Source of the DNA: Amycolatopsis cihanbeyliensis
GTDB lineage: Bacteria; Actinomycetota; Actinomycetes; Mycobacteriales; Pseudonocardiaceae
NCBI RefSeq assembly: GCF_006715045.1
Contig: NZ_VFML01000001.1
Location: forward strand, 1,178,001 to 1,242,000
DNA: 64,000 nucleotides
Reading direction: 5' to 3'
This document shows, piece after piece, positions 33,570 through 41,535 of this stretch. Below the pieces are notes generated by a model that saw nothing but the letters and a program-made list of their open reading frames with translations, had not been told where the DNA came from and ran no database searches. The position numbers were made by a program, and so were the translations under genes. Position 1 is the stretch's first letter, and each line of letters begins with the position of its first letter.

Positions 33570-34894
33570 GCTTCGCTCTCCTCGTCCTGCCGACTCACCC
33601 GATCCGCGATCATGGCCGCTAGCCGGTCGAGGCCGGACTCGATCTGCTCGGGACTGAGCAGGCTGACCGAAAGGCGGAGCTGCCGAAGCGGCGCGCCGCC
33701 GTCGTAGAAGTGGTGCATCGGTGTCCACAGCACCCCGTGCCGCTGGGCCGAGTACTCCAGCAGCTCGTCGTCGACCGTGAACGGCACGGTGACCACGACG
33801 AAGAAACCTCCGTTCGGCACGTTCCAGCTCACCCCGTTGCCCTCGTCCCGGGGGAATCGCCGGGTAAGGCCGGTCAGCACGTGCCGCATGTTCCGCGCGT
33901 AGATGTCGATCTCGCGCAGGTTGCCCTTCACCATGCTGCAGCCGTTCTCCAGCAGCATTCCGGCCACCATGGCCTGCGCGATCGGGGCGGTGTTCACCGT
34001 GAGCATGCTCTTGAGCTTGGCCAGCTCGTCGGCGAACAGGCTCGTCTGGCCCTCCTCGCGCAGCACCCGCTGGTCGGCGACGGCATAGCCGATCCTGGCT
34101 CCGGGGAAGGCCGTCTTGGCGTACGAACCGAGGTAGACCACCCGGTCGCTGTCGTCCAGCGCCTTGAGCGTCGGCAGCCGCTCGCCGTCGATGTGGAACA
34201 GCCCGTACGGGTTGTCCTCGAGTACCAGCAGGCCTTCCTCCCCGGCCACACGCAGCAGGCGGTGCCGGGTCTCCAGGTCCATGCTGATGCCGGAAGGGTT
34301 GGCGAAGTCGGGCATGACGTACAGCGCCCTCGGTCTGCGCCCGGAAGCACGGGCCTGCCGGGCCTGGGTGACCAGGTCGTCGAGGTCGATGCCGGCGGGG
34401 CCGTCCCGCACCGGGAGGACCGGCATGTCCAGCAGCCGCGCGGCTCCGGTCACCCCGACGTACGCGGGAGAGACCGAGAGCAGCACATCGTCCGGGCCCG
34501 CGCGCAGCGCGCGCATCACAAGGAACATCGCCTCCTGGCAGCCGACGGTCACCACGACGGACTCCGGATCGACGACGATTCCCTCGTCGACGGCGAGGTT
34601 GCGCGCGATCACCTCGTGCGCCACGCCCTTGGTGCGGCCGTACTGGAACAGCGATCTACGGACCTGCTCGGGGGTAAGCCCCCGTTCCTCGGCCAGGTAA
34701 CGGCAGTAGGTACGCAGGTAGCTGTGCAGGTCGTCGAGGTCGAAAAACTCCTCGAAGGGCCGTCCCGGAGCGAACGACACCGCGTCCGGATAGTGGTTGG
34801 CCACCTCGTTCAAGAAATTCATCGAGGTCAGCGCCGGGTCGCTCAGCGAACCGTGCAGCTCGGCCGCCGACAACCTCGTGCCTTGTTCGTCCAT
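33566..34894 (-). CDS. hpgT: 4-Hydroxyphenylglycine aminotransferase (HpgT-like)
   Basis: 442 residues, fold-type I PLP aminotransferase. The PLP Lys is in YLGSYAKTAFPGARIGY, and the Asp/Tyr pocket motifs MPDFANPSG and LEDNPYG are visible. ATG 34894 is chosen because GAGGAGGAAGG ends about eight bases upstream. In glycopeptide, ramoplanin and CDA clusters this enzyme converts 4-hydroxyphenylglyoxylate to L-Hpg, usually with Tyr as amino donor, which regenerates 4-hydroxyphenylpyruvate. Its place directly after hydroxymandelate synthase makes the Hpg role very likely; by sequence alone other aromatic amino acids cannot be excluded. Confidence 0.9.
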   Translation of the reverse strand: MDEQGTRLSAAELHGSLSDPALTSMNFLNEVANHYPDAVSFAPGRPFEEFFDLDDLHSYLRTYCRYLAEERGLTPEQVRRSLFQYGRTKGVAHEVIARNLAVDEGIVVDPESVVVTVGCQEAMFLVMRALRAGPDDVLLSVSPAYVGVTGAARLLDMPVLPVRDGPAGIDLDDLVTQARQARASGRRPRALYVMPDFANPSGISMDLETRHRLLRVAGEEGLLVLEDNPYGLFHIDGERLPTLKALDDSDRVVYLGSYAKTAFPGARIGYAVADQRVLREEGQTSLFADELAKLKSMLTVNTAPIAQAMVAGMLLENGCSMVKGNLREIDIYARNMRHVLTGLTRRFPRDEGNGVSWNVPNGGFFVVVTVPFTVDDELLEYSAQRHGVLWTPMHHFYDGGAPLRQLRLSVSLLSPEQIESGLDRLAAMIADRVSRQDEESEA

Positions 34895-34978
34895 AGAGCC
34901 CTTCCTCCTCACCGCGCACTGGCACCGGGTTGCCGCACCACCGGAACGCGACCGGGTCCTACCCGCCGGCGGCGACGG

Positions 34979-36061
34979 TCAGGATCCCGGCGTGCCGAGC
35001 CGCTCGGCCTCGACGGCCTCGTAGAGCGCCTTGATGTTGCCGCTGCCGAACGTGCGGGCACCCGCGCGCTCGATGACCTCCATGAAGAACGTCCCCCTCG
35101 GATGCGTCGACCTGGCGAAGATCTGGAAGAGCTGGCCGTCGTGATCCTCGTCCACCAGGATGCCGAGCTCGCGCAGGCTCGGGATGGAGTGCCGGTCCAG
35201 CTCGATCCGCTCGCCCAGCTTGTCGTAGTAGGCACCCGGGGTGTTCAGGAACTCCACCCCGCGCGCCGTCATCATGTCGACCGACTCGACGATCGACTCC
35301 GTGGTGAGCGCGATGTGCTGGACGCCGGCGCCACCGTGGTTCTTCAGGAACTCGTCGATCTGGCCCGGATCGCGGGTGAGATCCGGCTCGATCAGCGTCA
35401 GCGTGACCGTACCGGACGGGCTCTGCACCACCTTGGAGTTCATCGCCTGCGCGCCCACCACGATCTTCTCCTCGAAGATCGCGGGGAAGCCGAGTACGTT
35501 CTCGTAGAACTCCACGGTGGGGTCGAGTTGCCCACCCTCGAGGCAGACCGCGAAGTGGTCGAGCACGGCGACCCCCGTATCCACCTCCGCCTCGCGGCTC
35601 ACCGGCGTGAACCCCGGCGGGACGAGCGGGTCCGAGTTCTCGGGCCGCTGCACGAAGGTGTGCACCACGTCGCCGAACCCCATGATCGACGCGGTCACCA
35701 CGCCGTCGATCTCGGCAGGCTCGGCCATCGAGCGGGCGCCCCGGCGCAGCGCCTCCGCGTAGGCGGCCCGCGCGTCGGAGGTGACCATCGCGATATCCGC
35801 GACACCGTCGCCGTGCGCCTGGACGTAGGCGGTGGCCGGGTGATCGTCGGTCATCGGCTCGGTGAACACCATCGAGATGTCTCGCTTGCCGACCGCGACC
35901 GAGTACACCCCGGAGCCACCCTGCCGGTCACCGGAACGCGCGCACACGTCGAGCCCGTAGTCACGCATGAACTCCGCCGACCTGGAATCGGCGTCCCCGA
36001 CGTGGAACACGACGTGGTCGAGCACCAGGTCATCAAGAACTCCACTCGGTTCCTTGCTCAT
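34979..36061 (-). CDS. hmaS: 4-Hydroxymandelate synthase (HmaS)
   Basis: 360 residues, two vicinal-oxygen-chelate repeats as in 4-hydroxyphenylpyruvate dioxygenases. The likely iron ligands are His in LDHFAVCLEGG, His in GVQHIALTT and Glu in FFMEVIER. The enzyme oxidises 4-hydroxyphenylpyruvate to 4-hydroxymandelate, the first step to Hpg. HmaS and HppD share a fold; the neighbouring HpgT-like gene and the Hpg-like A2 code favour HmaS. ATG 36061 is preferred over GTG 36070 because AGGAAG lies 8-9 bases upstream. It heads the leftward operon hmaS, hpgT, KS, KS-like. The 4-hydroxymandelate oxidase needed for the middle step is not in the window. Confidence 0.92.
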   Translation of the reverse strand: MSKEPSGVLDDLVLDHVVFHVGDADSRSAEFMRDYGLDVCARSGDRQGGSGVYSVAVGKRDISMVFTEPMTDDHPATAYVQAHGDGVADIAMVTSDARAAYAEALRRGARSMAEPAEIDGVVTASIMGFGDVVHTFVQRPENSDPLVPPGFTPVSREAEVDTGVAVLDHFAVCLEGGQLDPTVEFYENVLGFPAIFEEKIVVGAQAMNSKVVQSPSGTVTLTLIEPDLTRDPGQIDEFLKNHGGAGVQHIALTTESIVESVDMMTARGVEFLNTPGAYYDKLGERIELDRHSIPSLRELGILVDEDHDGQLFQIFARSTHPRGTFFMEVIERAGARTFGSGNIKALYEAVEAERLGTPGS

Positions 36062-36429
36062 GTTATTCACTTCCTAACCGGGGATTCATGCGAGTAGCTC
36101 AGCCAACGTGCGCAAGGTAACCTCGGCGACGTCGGCACCGCACCCCTGGATCAGCAAGTTCGATCCGGTGCCCGTACCGAAGTCGAACGATCCACGGCGG
36201 ATATCATTCGGGTGGCCTCCACTCGAACGGCTCGAGCAGCCCCGGGCGGTTCAAGAAGTCTAATACCAACTTGTCATCCGGAATGCCGCTCTATTTGACT
36301 CGACGGTGGTTGCCCTCGCCTGGTGCGAGCACGGTGACCGAGGTGATCAACGCAGTGGTGACCGCTGGTGTTGATGACACGACGAGGACGACGCTCTCGC
36401 CTCCGCTGAGCTGATTGGACGATGTCGGC
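36062..36429. promoter_or_regulatory. Divergent region between hmaS and carbamoyltransferase gene, with TTCAAGAA motif
   Basis: A 368-base divergent promoter region. TTCAAGAA at 36250-36257 (TTCTTGAA on the minus strand) lies 189 bases before hmaS and 173 before the carbamoyltransferase; read leftward it continues as part of TAGACTTCTTGAA, which recurs at 39554-39566. Two adjoining leftward frames without start codons look protein-like (LDFLNRPGLLEPFEW, then FDFGTGTGSNLLIQ and a helical tail ending at 36090) but are in different frames and could be a decayed gene end. On the plus strand a 26-codon frame begins with GTG at 36334 and stops at 36411-36413. Confidence 0.45.
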
Positions 36430-38430
36430 ATGCTGACACTTGGAATTAGCGGGAACTACGGCACCGCGGATGCTGATTTGTTTCCCGGAATGCCGGACTA
36501 CTACTTTCACGATGCGACGGCTTGCATCGTCCGCGACGGCGTTCTTGTCGCTGCCGTCGAGGAGGAACGCCTAAATCGGATCAAGAAAACAACCAAGTTC
36601 CCGATCAACGCGATCCGGGCGTGCTTGGATATCGCGAACGCCACACCGGACGACGTCGACGCGGTGGGGTATTACTTCGAGGAAACGTTCGCCGACACCA
36701 TGCTGAACACCTGGCAGCTGCAGAACCCGAAGATCCCCGTGCGCCGGGCTCGCGAGATAGTCAAGGACATGCTGCGTGGCGGGCTCGACTGGGAGCTCAG
36801 TGACGATCGCCTCAGGTTCACGGACCACCACCGCGCGCACGCGCTGTCGTCGTACGCGCGTTCCGGCATGGCGGACGCGCTGGTCGTCGTGCTCGACGGC
36901 CGCGGCGAGGACATCTCCGGAACCATCTTCCGGGCCGGCCACAGCGGTCTCCGGCCGCTGAAGACCTACCCGCTGTACAAGTCACTCGGCGGTTTCTACG
37001 AGGCGGCCATCCAGTTGGCGGGCTACCGGTTCGGTGACGAGTACAAGGTGATGGGTCTCGCGCCGTACGGTGACCCGAACAAGTACCGGGACATCTTCGA
37101 CCGCCTGTACCTCACCGAGGAAGGCGGCGACTACGAGATCAACCCGGCAGCGCCGACCACGTTCTTCCTGAACGGATTCCGTCCCCGACGCAAGGGGGAA
37201 GAGTTCACCCAGGAACACATGGACTTCGCGGCCGGGCTCCAGGAGACGCTGGAGACCATCGTGCTGCACATTCTGCGGCACTGGTCCAAGGCCACCGGGC
37301 TCAACAAGCTCTGCTTCACCGGTGGCGTCGCGCACAACAGCACGTTGAACGGCAGGATCATCGAGTCCGGCCTTTTCGACGAGGTGTTCATCCACCCGGC
37401 CTCGCACGACGCGGGCGCCGCCGAAGGTGGCGCCCTTGCCGCGGCGGTGGACCTCGGCGGCAACCCCTTCGGGCGACCCCGGCTGCGTTCCGCCAGCCTC
37501 GGCCCCTCGCTGGGCCACTCGGACGATATCGAGCGGACGTTGAAGGCGTGGAGCGCGATGCTCGAGGTCGAGCGGCCCACCAACATCGTCGACCGTGCGG
37601 CGGACCTGCTCGCGGAAGGCTCGGTCATCGGCTGGGCACAGGGCCGGTCCGAGTTCGGCCCGCGGGCGCTGGGCAACCGCAGTATCATCGCCGACGCGCG
37701 TCCGAGCGAGAACCGGCACAAAATCAACGCCATGGTGAAGAAGCGCGAGGGTTACCGGCCGTTCGCGCCGGTGGTCACCGCCGAGGCCGCGGAAAGGTAC
37801 TTCGAGCTGCCGCCTACCAAGGCGAACTACGACTTCATGTCCTACGTCGTTTCGGTGCGGCCCGAGCATCGCGAGCTGCTCGGCGCGATCACACATGTGG
37901 ACGGATCGGCGCGGTTGCAGGTGATCCACCCCGAGGTGAACGAGCGGTACCACGGCCTCGTCCGCCGTTTCGGCGAGCTCACCGGCACACCGGTGCTGCT
38001 GAACACCTCCTTCAACAACAACGCCGAACCCATCGTGCAGACCGTCGAGGACGTGCTGACCTGTTTCCTCACCACCGATCTCGACCTGCTGGTGATCGAC
38101 GACTTCGTGGTGCGCCGCCGAGCGGGCGGCGAGCTGGCGTTCGACGACTTCCGGATCACCTTCCGCCCGGTCGCCAAGCTTGCCAAGAATGTACGGGTGA
38201 CCTCCTCCGGGGAACGTGAGGTGGTCCACGAGATCTCGCTCGACTACTACAACGGCCCCCGAGCCACGGTGTCGAAGGAACTGTTCTCGGTGCTGGAAGG
38301 CGTCGACGGCTCGAGCACGCTGAGCTCGCTCGCGCGCGAAGCGGGTGTCGAGCTGACCGGGGACCTGCGAAGGGAGCTCGGCGACCTGTGGCAGGCGAGG
38401 TTCCTCGGCCTGAGTTCCGCGCTGGAGTAA
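36430..38430 (+). CDS. O-carbamoyltransferase (NodU/CmcH family)
   Basis: 666 residues. Hallmarks: TLGISGNYG at the N-terminus, the metal/active-site motif [28 protein letters not shown], and the ATP/carbamoyl-phosphate-domain motifs [15 protein letters not shown] and [11 protein letters not shown]. The enzyme first makes carbamoyl-AMP from carbamoyl phosphate and ATP, then carbamoylates a hydroxyl group (compare CmcH, TobZ, NodU and the mannose carbamoyltransferase of bleomycin-type clusters). The acceptor here may be a sugar hydroxyl placed by the glycosyltransferases or a hydroxyl on the peptide. About 100 C-terminal residues after the core (from about 565) extend beyond a typical NodU. 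ATG 36430 is used; the in-frame TTG 36415 is less likely. Confidence 0.93.
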   Translation: MLTLGISGNYGTADADLFPGMPDYYFHDATACIVRDGVLVAAVEEERLNRIKKTTKFPINAIRACLDIANATPDDVDAVGYYFEETFADTMLNTWQLQNPKIPVRRAREIVKDMLRGGLDWELSDDRLRFTDHHRAHALSSYARSGMADALVVVLDGRGEDISGTIFRAGHSGLRPLKTYPLYKSLGGFYEAAIQLAGYRFGDEYKVMGLAPYGDPNKYRDIFDRLYLTEEGGDYEINPAAPTTFFLNGFRPRRKGEEFTQEHMDFAAGLQETLETIVLHILRHWSKATGLNKLCFTGGVAHNSTLNGRIIESGLFDEVFIHPASHDAGAAEGGALAAAVDLGGNPFGRPRLRSASLGPSLGHSDDIERTLKAWSAMLEVERPTNIVDRAADLLAEGSVIGWAQGRSEFGPRALGNRSIIADARPSENRHKINAMVKKREGYRPFAPVVTAEAAERYFELPPTKANYDFMSYVVSVRPEHRELLGAITHVDGSARLQVIHPEVNERYHGLVRRFGELTGTPVLLNTSFNNNAEPIVQTVEDVLTCFLTTDLDLLVIDDFVVRRRAGGELAFDDFRITFRPVAKLAKNVRVTSSGEREVVHEISLDYYNGPRATVSKELFSVLEGVDGSSTLSSLAREAGVELTGDLRRELGDLWQARFLGLSSALE

Positions 38431-38472
38431 ACCTGGTCGCTGATCGCTTTCCAGACTGGAGACTGGGCTGGC

Positions 38473-38895
38473 ATGATACAAGACTCCGACTCCATCCGGG
38501 CTGTCGCCGAGCCAGCCCATGATCCGATCCAGGAATCGCAACCGCACATTCACCGATTCGTGGAAACGCTCACTCCGTGGAACAACGGCGAGCCACTCGT
38601 CGACGCGTACCTGGCCTGTCTCGAGGCCGCGAGCAGCATCGGGCGGGCCATGGAGCACGCGCGCCAGGATCGCGCCGTACCGTCCACCGAGGCGGCGCAG
38701 GAGGCACTGTACGCGAGCAGAGCCGCGGCAACGGCGATCCGCTTCTCGCTCGTCGAACTGACCGACCGAATCCGCGGCGGTGACGTGGCGAAGCCTGATG
38801 CCGCACGCGGGCCGCTGCCCACCGAGCGGGACGTGCGCGTCGAAGGGCAGGCACGAAGCCAGTTGCTCCGGCAACCACCTGCACGAGACACCTGA
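38473..38895 (+). CDS. Small helical protein of unknown function
   Basis: 140 residues starting 42 bases after the carbamoyltransferase and on the same strand, so probably co-transcribed. Composition is Ala/Glu/Arg-rich. Two long helices are likely (about residues 40-65 and 70-100, with AAQEALYASRAAATAIRF), and the C-terminal 30 residues look disordered. No signal peptide, membrane segment or known motif. A hairpin terminator follows. I recognise no family; a carrier or accessory role for the carbamoyltransferase is only a guess. Confidence 0.65.
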   Translation: MIQDSDSIRAVAEPAHDPIQESQPHIHRFVETLTPWNNGEPLVDAYLACLEAASSIGRAMEHARQDRAVPSTEAAQEALYASRAAATAIRFSLVELTDRIRGGDVAKPDAARGPLPTERDVRVEGQARSQLLRQPPARDT

Positions 38896-38985
38896 GCCGA
38901 GCGGACGTCGTTGCGGTGTCCGGGGGCGACTCCCGCCCCTGGACACGGCACCCCGACGCAGAGCACAAGGCGGAGCAAAGCAAAA

Positions 38986-39021
38986 GCGAGGGTCTCCCGC
39001 ACCGCCACGGGAGACCCTCGC
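38986..39021. terminator. Bidirectional hairpin terminator
   Basis: A perfect 14-base stem, GCGAGGGTCTCCCG (38986-38999) with CGGGAGACCCTCGC (39008-39021), and an 8-base loop, between the convergent 140-residue protein gene and the mbtH-like gene. Confidence 0.85.
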
Positions 39022-39042
39022 CGGTCATGGAGCAAGGATGAG

Positions 39043-39261
39043 TCAGGCCGAGCTGGCCTCCATCTCCGCGATCAGGCTCTTGGGACGCATGTCCGTCCAG
39101 TTCTCCTCGACGTAGTCAAGGCAGGCCTGCCTGCTGTCCTCGCCGTACACCGTCGTCCAGCCACTCGGAACCTCCGCGAAGGCCGGCCACAGCGAGTGTT
39201 GCCCCTCGTCGTTCACCAGCACGAAGAAGCTCGCGTCATTGTCGTCAAAAGGGTTGGTCAT
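39043..39261 (-). CDS. MbtH-like protein
   Basis: 72 residues beginning [20 protein letters not shown]. It keeps the family signature: N-x-E-x-Q-x-S-L-W-P ([12 protein letters not shown]), the central GW of [10 protein letters not shown], and the C-terminal TDMRPKSL. MbtH-like proteins bind and activate or stabilise NRPS adenylation domains and are commonly required for those of Hpg- and Tyr-type. It stands alone on the minus strand between two rightward operons, with direct repeats in its upstream region, so it has its own promoter. Confidence 0.95.
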   Translation of the reverse strand: MTNPFDDNDASFFVLVNDEGQHSLWPAFAEVPSGWTTVYGEDSRQACLDYVEENWTDMRPKSLIAEMEASSA

Positions 39262-39320
39262 TCGCCTGTCCTCGACTCATCGCCGCCGGAGCGGACGCCT
39301 CGTGTCATATTCAAAAGCCG

Positions 39321-39498
39321 GGTTATTCAGGTCTGCGATGTGCCATGTCGGCATCGCGACAGGACAACCCCTCATCTCTGTGTCTTACCCAATAGTCGGG
39401 CTATTCAGATCCGGAGCATGCCTCACTGGCGCTGTGGCCCGCAACGACCGCTCGCACGGGCCTGGCGGCCCGCGGTCGCTGGGTCGTTCTGAATAGCC
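39321..39498. promoter_or_regulatory. Three CTGAATA(G/A)CC motifs upstream of mbtH-like gene
   Basis: On the minus strand, CCTGAATAACC (39331-39321) and TCTGAATAGCC (39409-39399) form a direct repeat whose similarity extends to about 18 bases (GAYCTGAATARCCCGRC). A third copy, TCTGAATAGCC, lies on the plus strand at 39488-39498 and forms an 11-base inverted pair with the middle copy. They lie 60-240 bases upstream of the mbtH-like gene and on the other side of the gap from the thioesterase operon. They look like sites for one regulator serving both directions. Confidence 0.5.
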
Positions 39499-39553
39499 AT
39501 CCCTCGGAACACTGCTTTTGTAACAGCCGGCCACCGGCATCACCAACACCGTA

Positions 39554-39566
39554 TAGACTTCTTGAA
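39554..39566 (+). promoter_or_regulatory. TAGACTTCTTGAA motif upstream of the thioesterase-isomerase-desaturase operon
   Basis: The 13 bases TAGACTTCTTGAA are identical to the minus-strand sequence upstream of hmaS at 36262-36250. The motif ends 174 bases before the ATG at 39740. A shorter version, GTTCTTGAAGC, occurs on the minus strand near 47094-47101, 172 bases before the alpha/beta-hydrolase operon. Confidence 0.4.
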
Positions 39567-39739
39567 GCCCGATTGCGCGGCCGGCCACGGTCCATCGCCT
39601 GGGCGGATTCGGCTCGCCCTCCCCACTCAATGAAATCCTCAATGCGGGCTGCCCACCGGGGATCGGAGTCGATACCGTCGTCCATCGACGGGACCGGCGT
39701 GGTCCCGGCACAGCCGACTGCGCATAGGAGCCATGGCAT

Positions 39740-40762
39740 ATGAGCACGGTGTCCGATACGGCCGTCAAAACCTTGCTGAACGAACCCAGCTCGGTGACGC
39801 TTCGCCCGGGGTACGAAGGCGGAAACATCAACACCGCGATCGGGTTCAAACACGTGTGTTACCTGATCGAACACGCGGTGCTGGACCACTTCCGGGCCAT
39901 CGGACTCGGTGCGACCAAGCTGTACCTCGAGCACGGGTTGAACTTCGATGTGGTCGGGCTGGAGGCTCGCCTGATCACCGTGGTCACCCTCGACGACGAG
40001 GTGACCTTCGACGTGCTGCCGAAATCCTCCGACGGCGACTCCGAACTGCGGTTCGCGGTCACCGGCAGGCTCGTGCGCGGTGGCGAGCGGGTCAAGGCCG
40101 TCGCCGCCAAAGTGACCGTCCGGCTGCGGCAGGACGAAACCGTGGTCGATCCGGATCCGGTTCCGGACGAGCTGGCCCGGTTCGCCACACCCCGGCTGGC
40201 CACGGCGGAGCCGCGGCCACTCGCCTCGTCTCCCGTGGACAACCTCGACCTCACGACAGGCCGCGGCGCGCCCGCTGATGACCCGGTACTCGCCGAGATC
40301 ATCGGGGACACCAACGCGTTCGGCTGGAAGTGGCGAATCCCCTACTACTACTGCCACTTCACCGAGCGCATGCAGATGTCCGGCTACCTGCGCCAGATGG
40401 AGGAGGCGAAGCACCTGTTCGTCGCGTCACGGGGCATCAGCATCAAGAAGCTGCTCGACGAGCGCGGGTGGATCCCGGTGGTCACCCAGTGCAAGCTCAC
40501 GCTCACCGACGAGGCGATCATGGAGGAGGACGTCTACACCGTCTACACGGTGGAGAACATCTTCAAGAACATGCTCTACACCTCGCGGATGGACTGCTAC
40601 GTGGTTCGCGAGGGCAGGCTGGTGCAAACCGCGACCGGCAGCATCGTGCACGGCTACGCCGCGAAACCGCATGCGGCGGCCGAGTGGGAGATGCCGTTGA
40701 CCTTCGACGACCACGTACTCCGCGCCATCCAGGGCACGGACCGGCCGGACGTCAGGGGGTGA
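39740..40762 (+). CDS. Double-hotdog acyl thioesterase-like protein
   Basis: 340 residues made of two hotdog (4HBT-like) halves: about 35-130 (start FKHVCYLIEHAVLDHFRAIG) and 205-330 (start YYYCHFTERMQMSGYLRQMEEA). It heads a rightward operon with the isomerase and desaturase genes that would complete the aromatic acyl chain, so it probably acts on the ACP-bound acyl product: hydrolysis for proofreading, or binding of an intermediate. A dehydratase role is also possible because the fold is shared. Start: ATG 39740; the ribosome binding site (AGGAG, 39727-39731) is good. Confidence 0.8.
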   Translation: MSTVSDTAVKTLLNEPSSVTLRPGYEGGNINTAIGFKHVCYLIEHAVLDHFRAIGLGATKLYLEHGLNFDVVGLEARLITVVTLDDEVTFDVLPKSSDGDSELRFAVTGRLVRGGERVKAVAAKVTVRLRQDETVVDPDPVPDELARFATPRLATAEPRPLASSPVDNLDLTTGRGAPADDPVLAEIIGDTNAFGWKWRIPYYYCHFTERMQMSGYLRQMEEAKHLFVASRGISIKKLLDERGWIPVVTQCKLTLTDEAIMEEDVYTVYTVENIFKNMLYTSRMDCYVVREGRLVQTATGSIVHGYAAKPHAAAEWEMPLTFDDHVLRAIQGTDRPDVRG

Positions 40763-40766
40763 CACC

Positions 40767-41495
40767 GTGGCCGCCGCGAAACGCAACCCACGCTGGTACT
40801 TCTCCCTCCGCAGCCCGTACTCCTGGCTGGCGTACCGGGACCTGGTGACCATGCGCCCGGACGTACTCGACGCGATCGAGTGGCTGCCGTTCTGGGAGCC
40901 GGACGCGCGCACCGAGGAGATACTCTCCGACCAGGGAGTCACCCTGCCGACCGTGGCGATGAGCCGTGCCAAGAACTTCTACATCCTGCAGGACACCCGC
41001 AGGTTGACGCGGGCGCGCGGGCTGCACGACATCACCTGGCCGATCGACCAGAACCCCTGCTGGGAGGTCGCGCACCTGGCCTGGATACTGGCCGACGACG
41101 AGGGGCGAGGCAAGGACTTCGCCGCCGCGGCGTACCGGGCACGCTGGGAGCAGAACAAGAACATCTCCGACCCTGAGGTGATAGCCGAGATCGCGGCCGA
41201 GTTCGGTCTCGACTCGCGGCGGCTGGCCGGCGCGGCCGAGGACGAGGACCTGCGCAAGCGCGGAGCCGCCCTGCTCGAGCGGTCGGCGAGGGACGGGATG
41301 TTCGGCGTTCCGTTCTTCATCAGCGGCAGGGAGAAGTTCTGGGGCCTCGACCGGGTCAGCCAGTTCGTCAGCTCGCTGACCGGGGAGCCCGAGCCGGAGC
41401 CTGCGACGCTGCCGGAACGGGAGCCCGCTCCCGGAACGAACGCGGAGCTGCTTCCGGCCGGTGCGGACGCCGGGCACGCAGGCGGCTGCGGCTGA
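40767..41495 (+). CDS. DsbA-fold isomerase (2-hydroxychromene-2-carboxylate isomerase-like)
   Basis: 242 residues. The thioredoxin-fold N-terminal motif YFSLRSPYSWLA has Ser-Pro in the place of the redox Cys pair, and the C-terminal motif GVPFFISGREKFWGLDRV is typical of HCCA isomerases and kappa-class relatives. The last 40 residues are Pro/Glu/Gly-rich and look disordered. Starts with GTG five bases after the thioesterase stop. In cinnamoyl-lipid biosynthesis such an isomerase turns an E double bond of the ACP-bound polyene to Z so that 6-pi electrocyclisation can close the ring. That role is assigned here by context. Confidence 0.87.
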   Translation: MAAAKRNPRWYFSLRSPYSWLAYRDLVTMRPDVLDAIEWLPFWEPDARTEEILSDQGVTLPTVAMSRAKNFYILQDTRRLTRARGLHDITWPIDQNPCWEVAHLAWILADDEGRGKDFAAAAYRARWEQNKNISDPEVIAEIAAEFGLDSRRLAGAAEDEDLRKRGAALLERSARDGMFGVPFFISGREKFWGLDRVSQFVSSLTGEPEPEPATLPEREPAPGTNAELLPAGADAGHAGGCG

Positions 41496-41535
41496 GTACC
41501 AGGCGTCACCCAACAGCGACCGGAGGTCGAGAAAC

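Noticed and set aside
34979..36061. Ordinary 4-hydroxyphenylpyruvate dioxygenase of tyrosine breakdown
   Set aside because: The operon partner is an Hpg-type aminotransferase inside an NRPS cluster, so hydroxymandelate synthase is more likely, though the two are close relatives.
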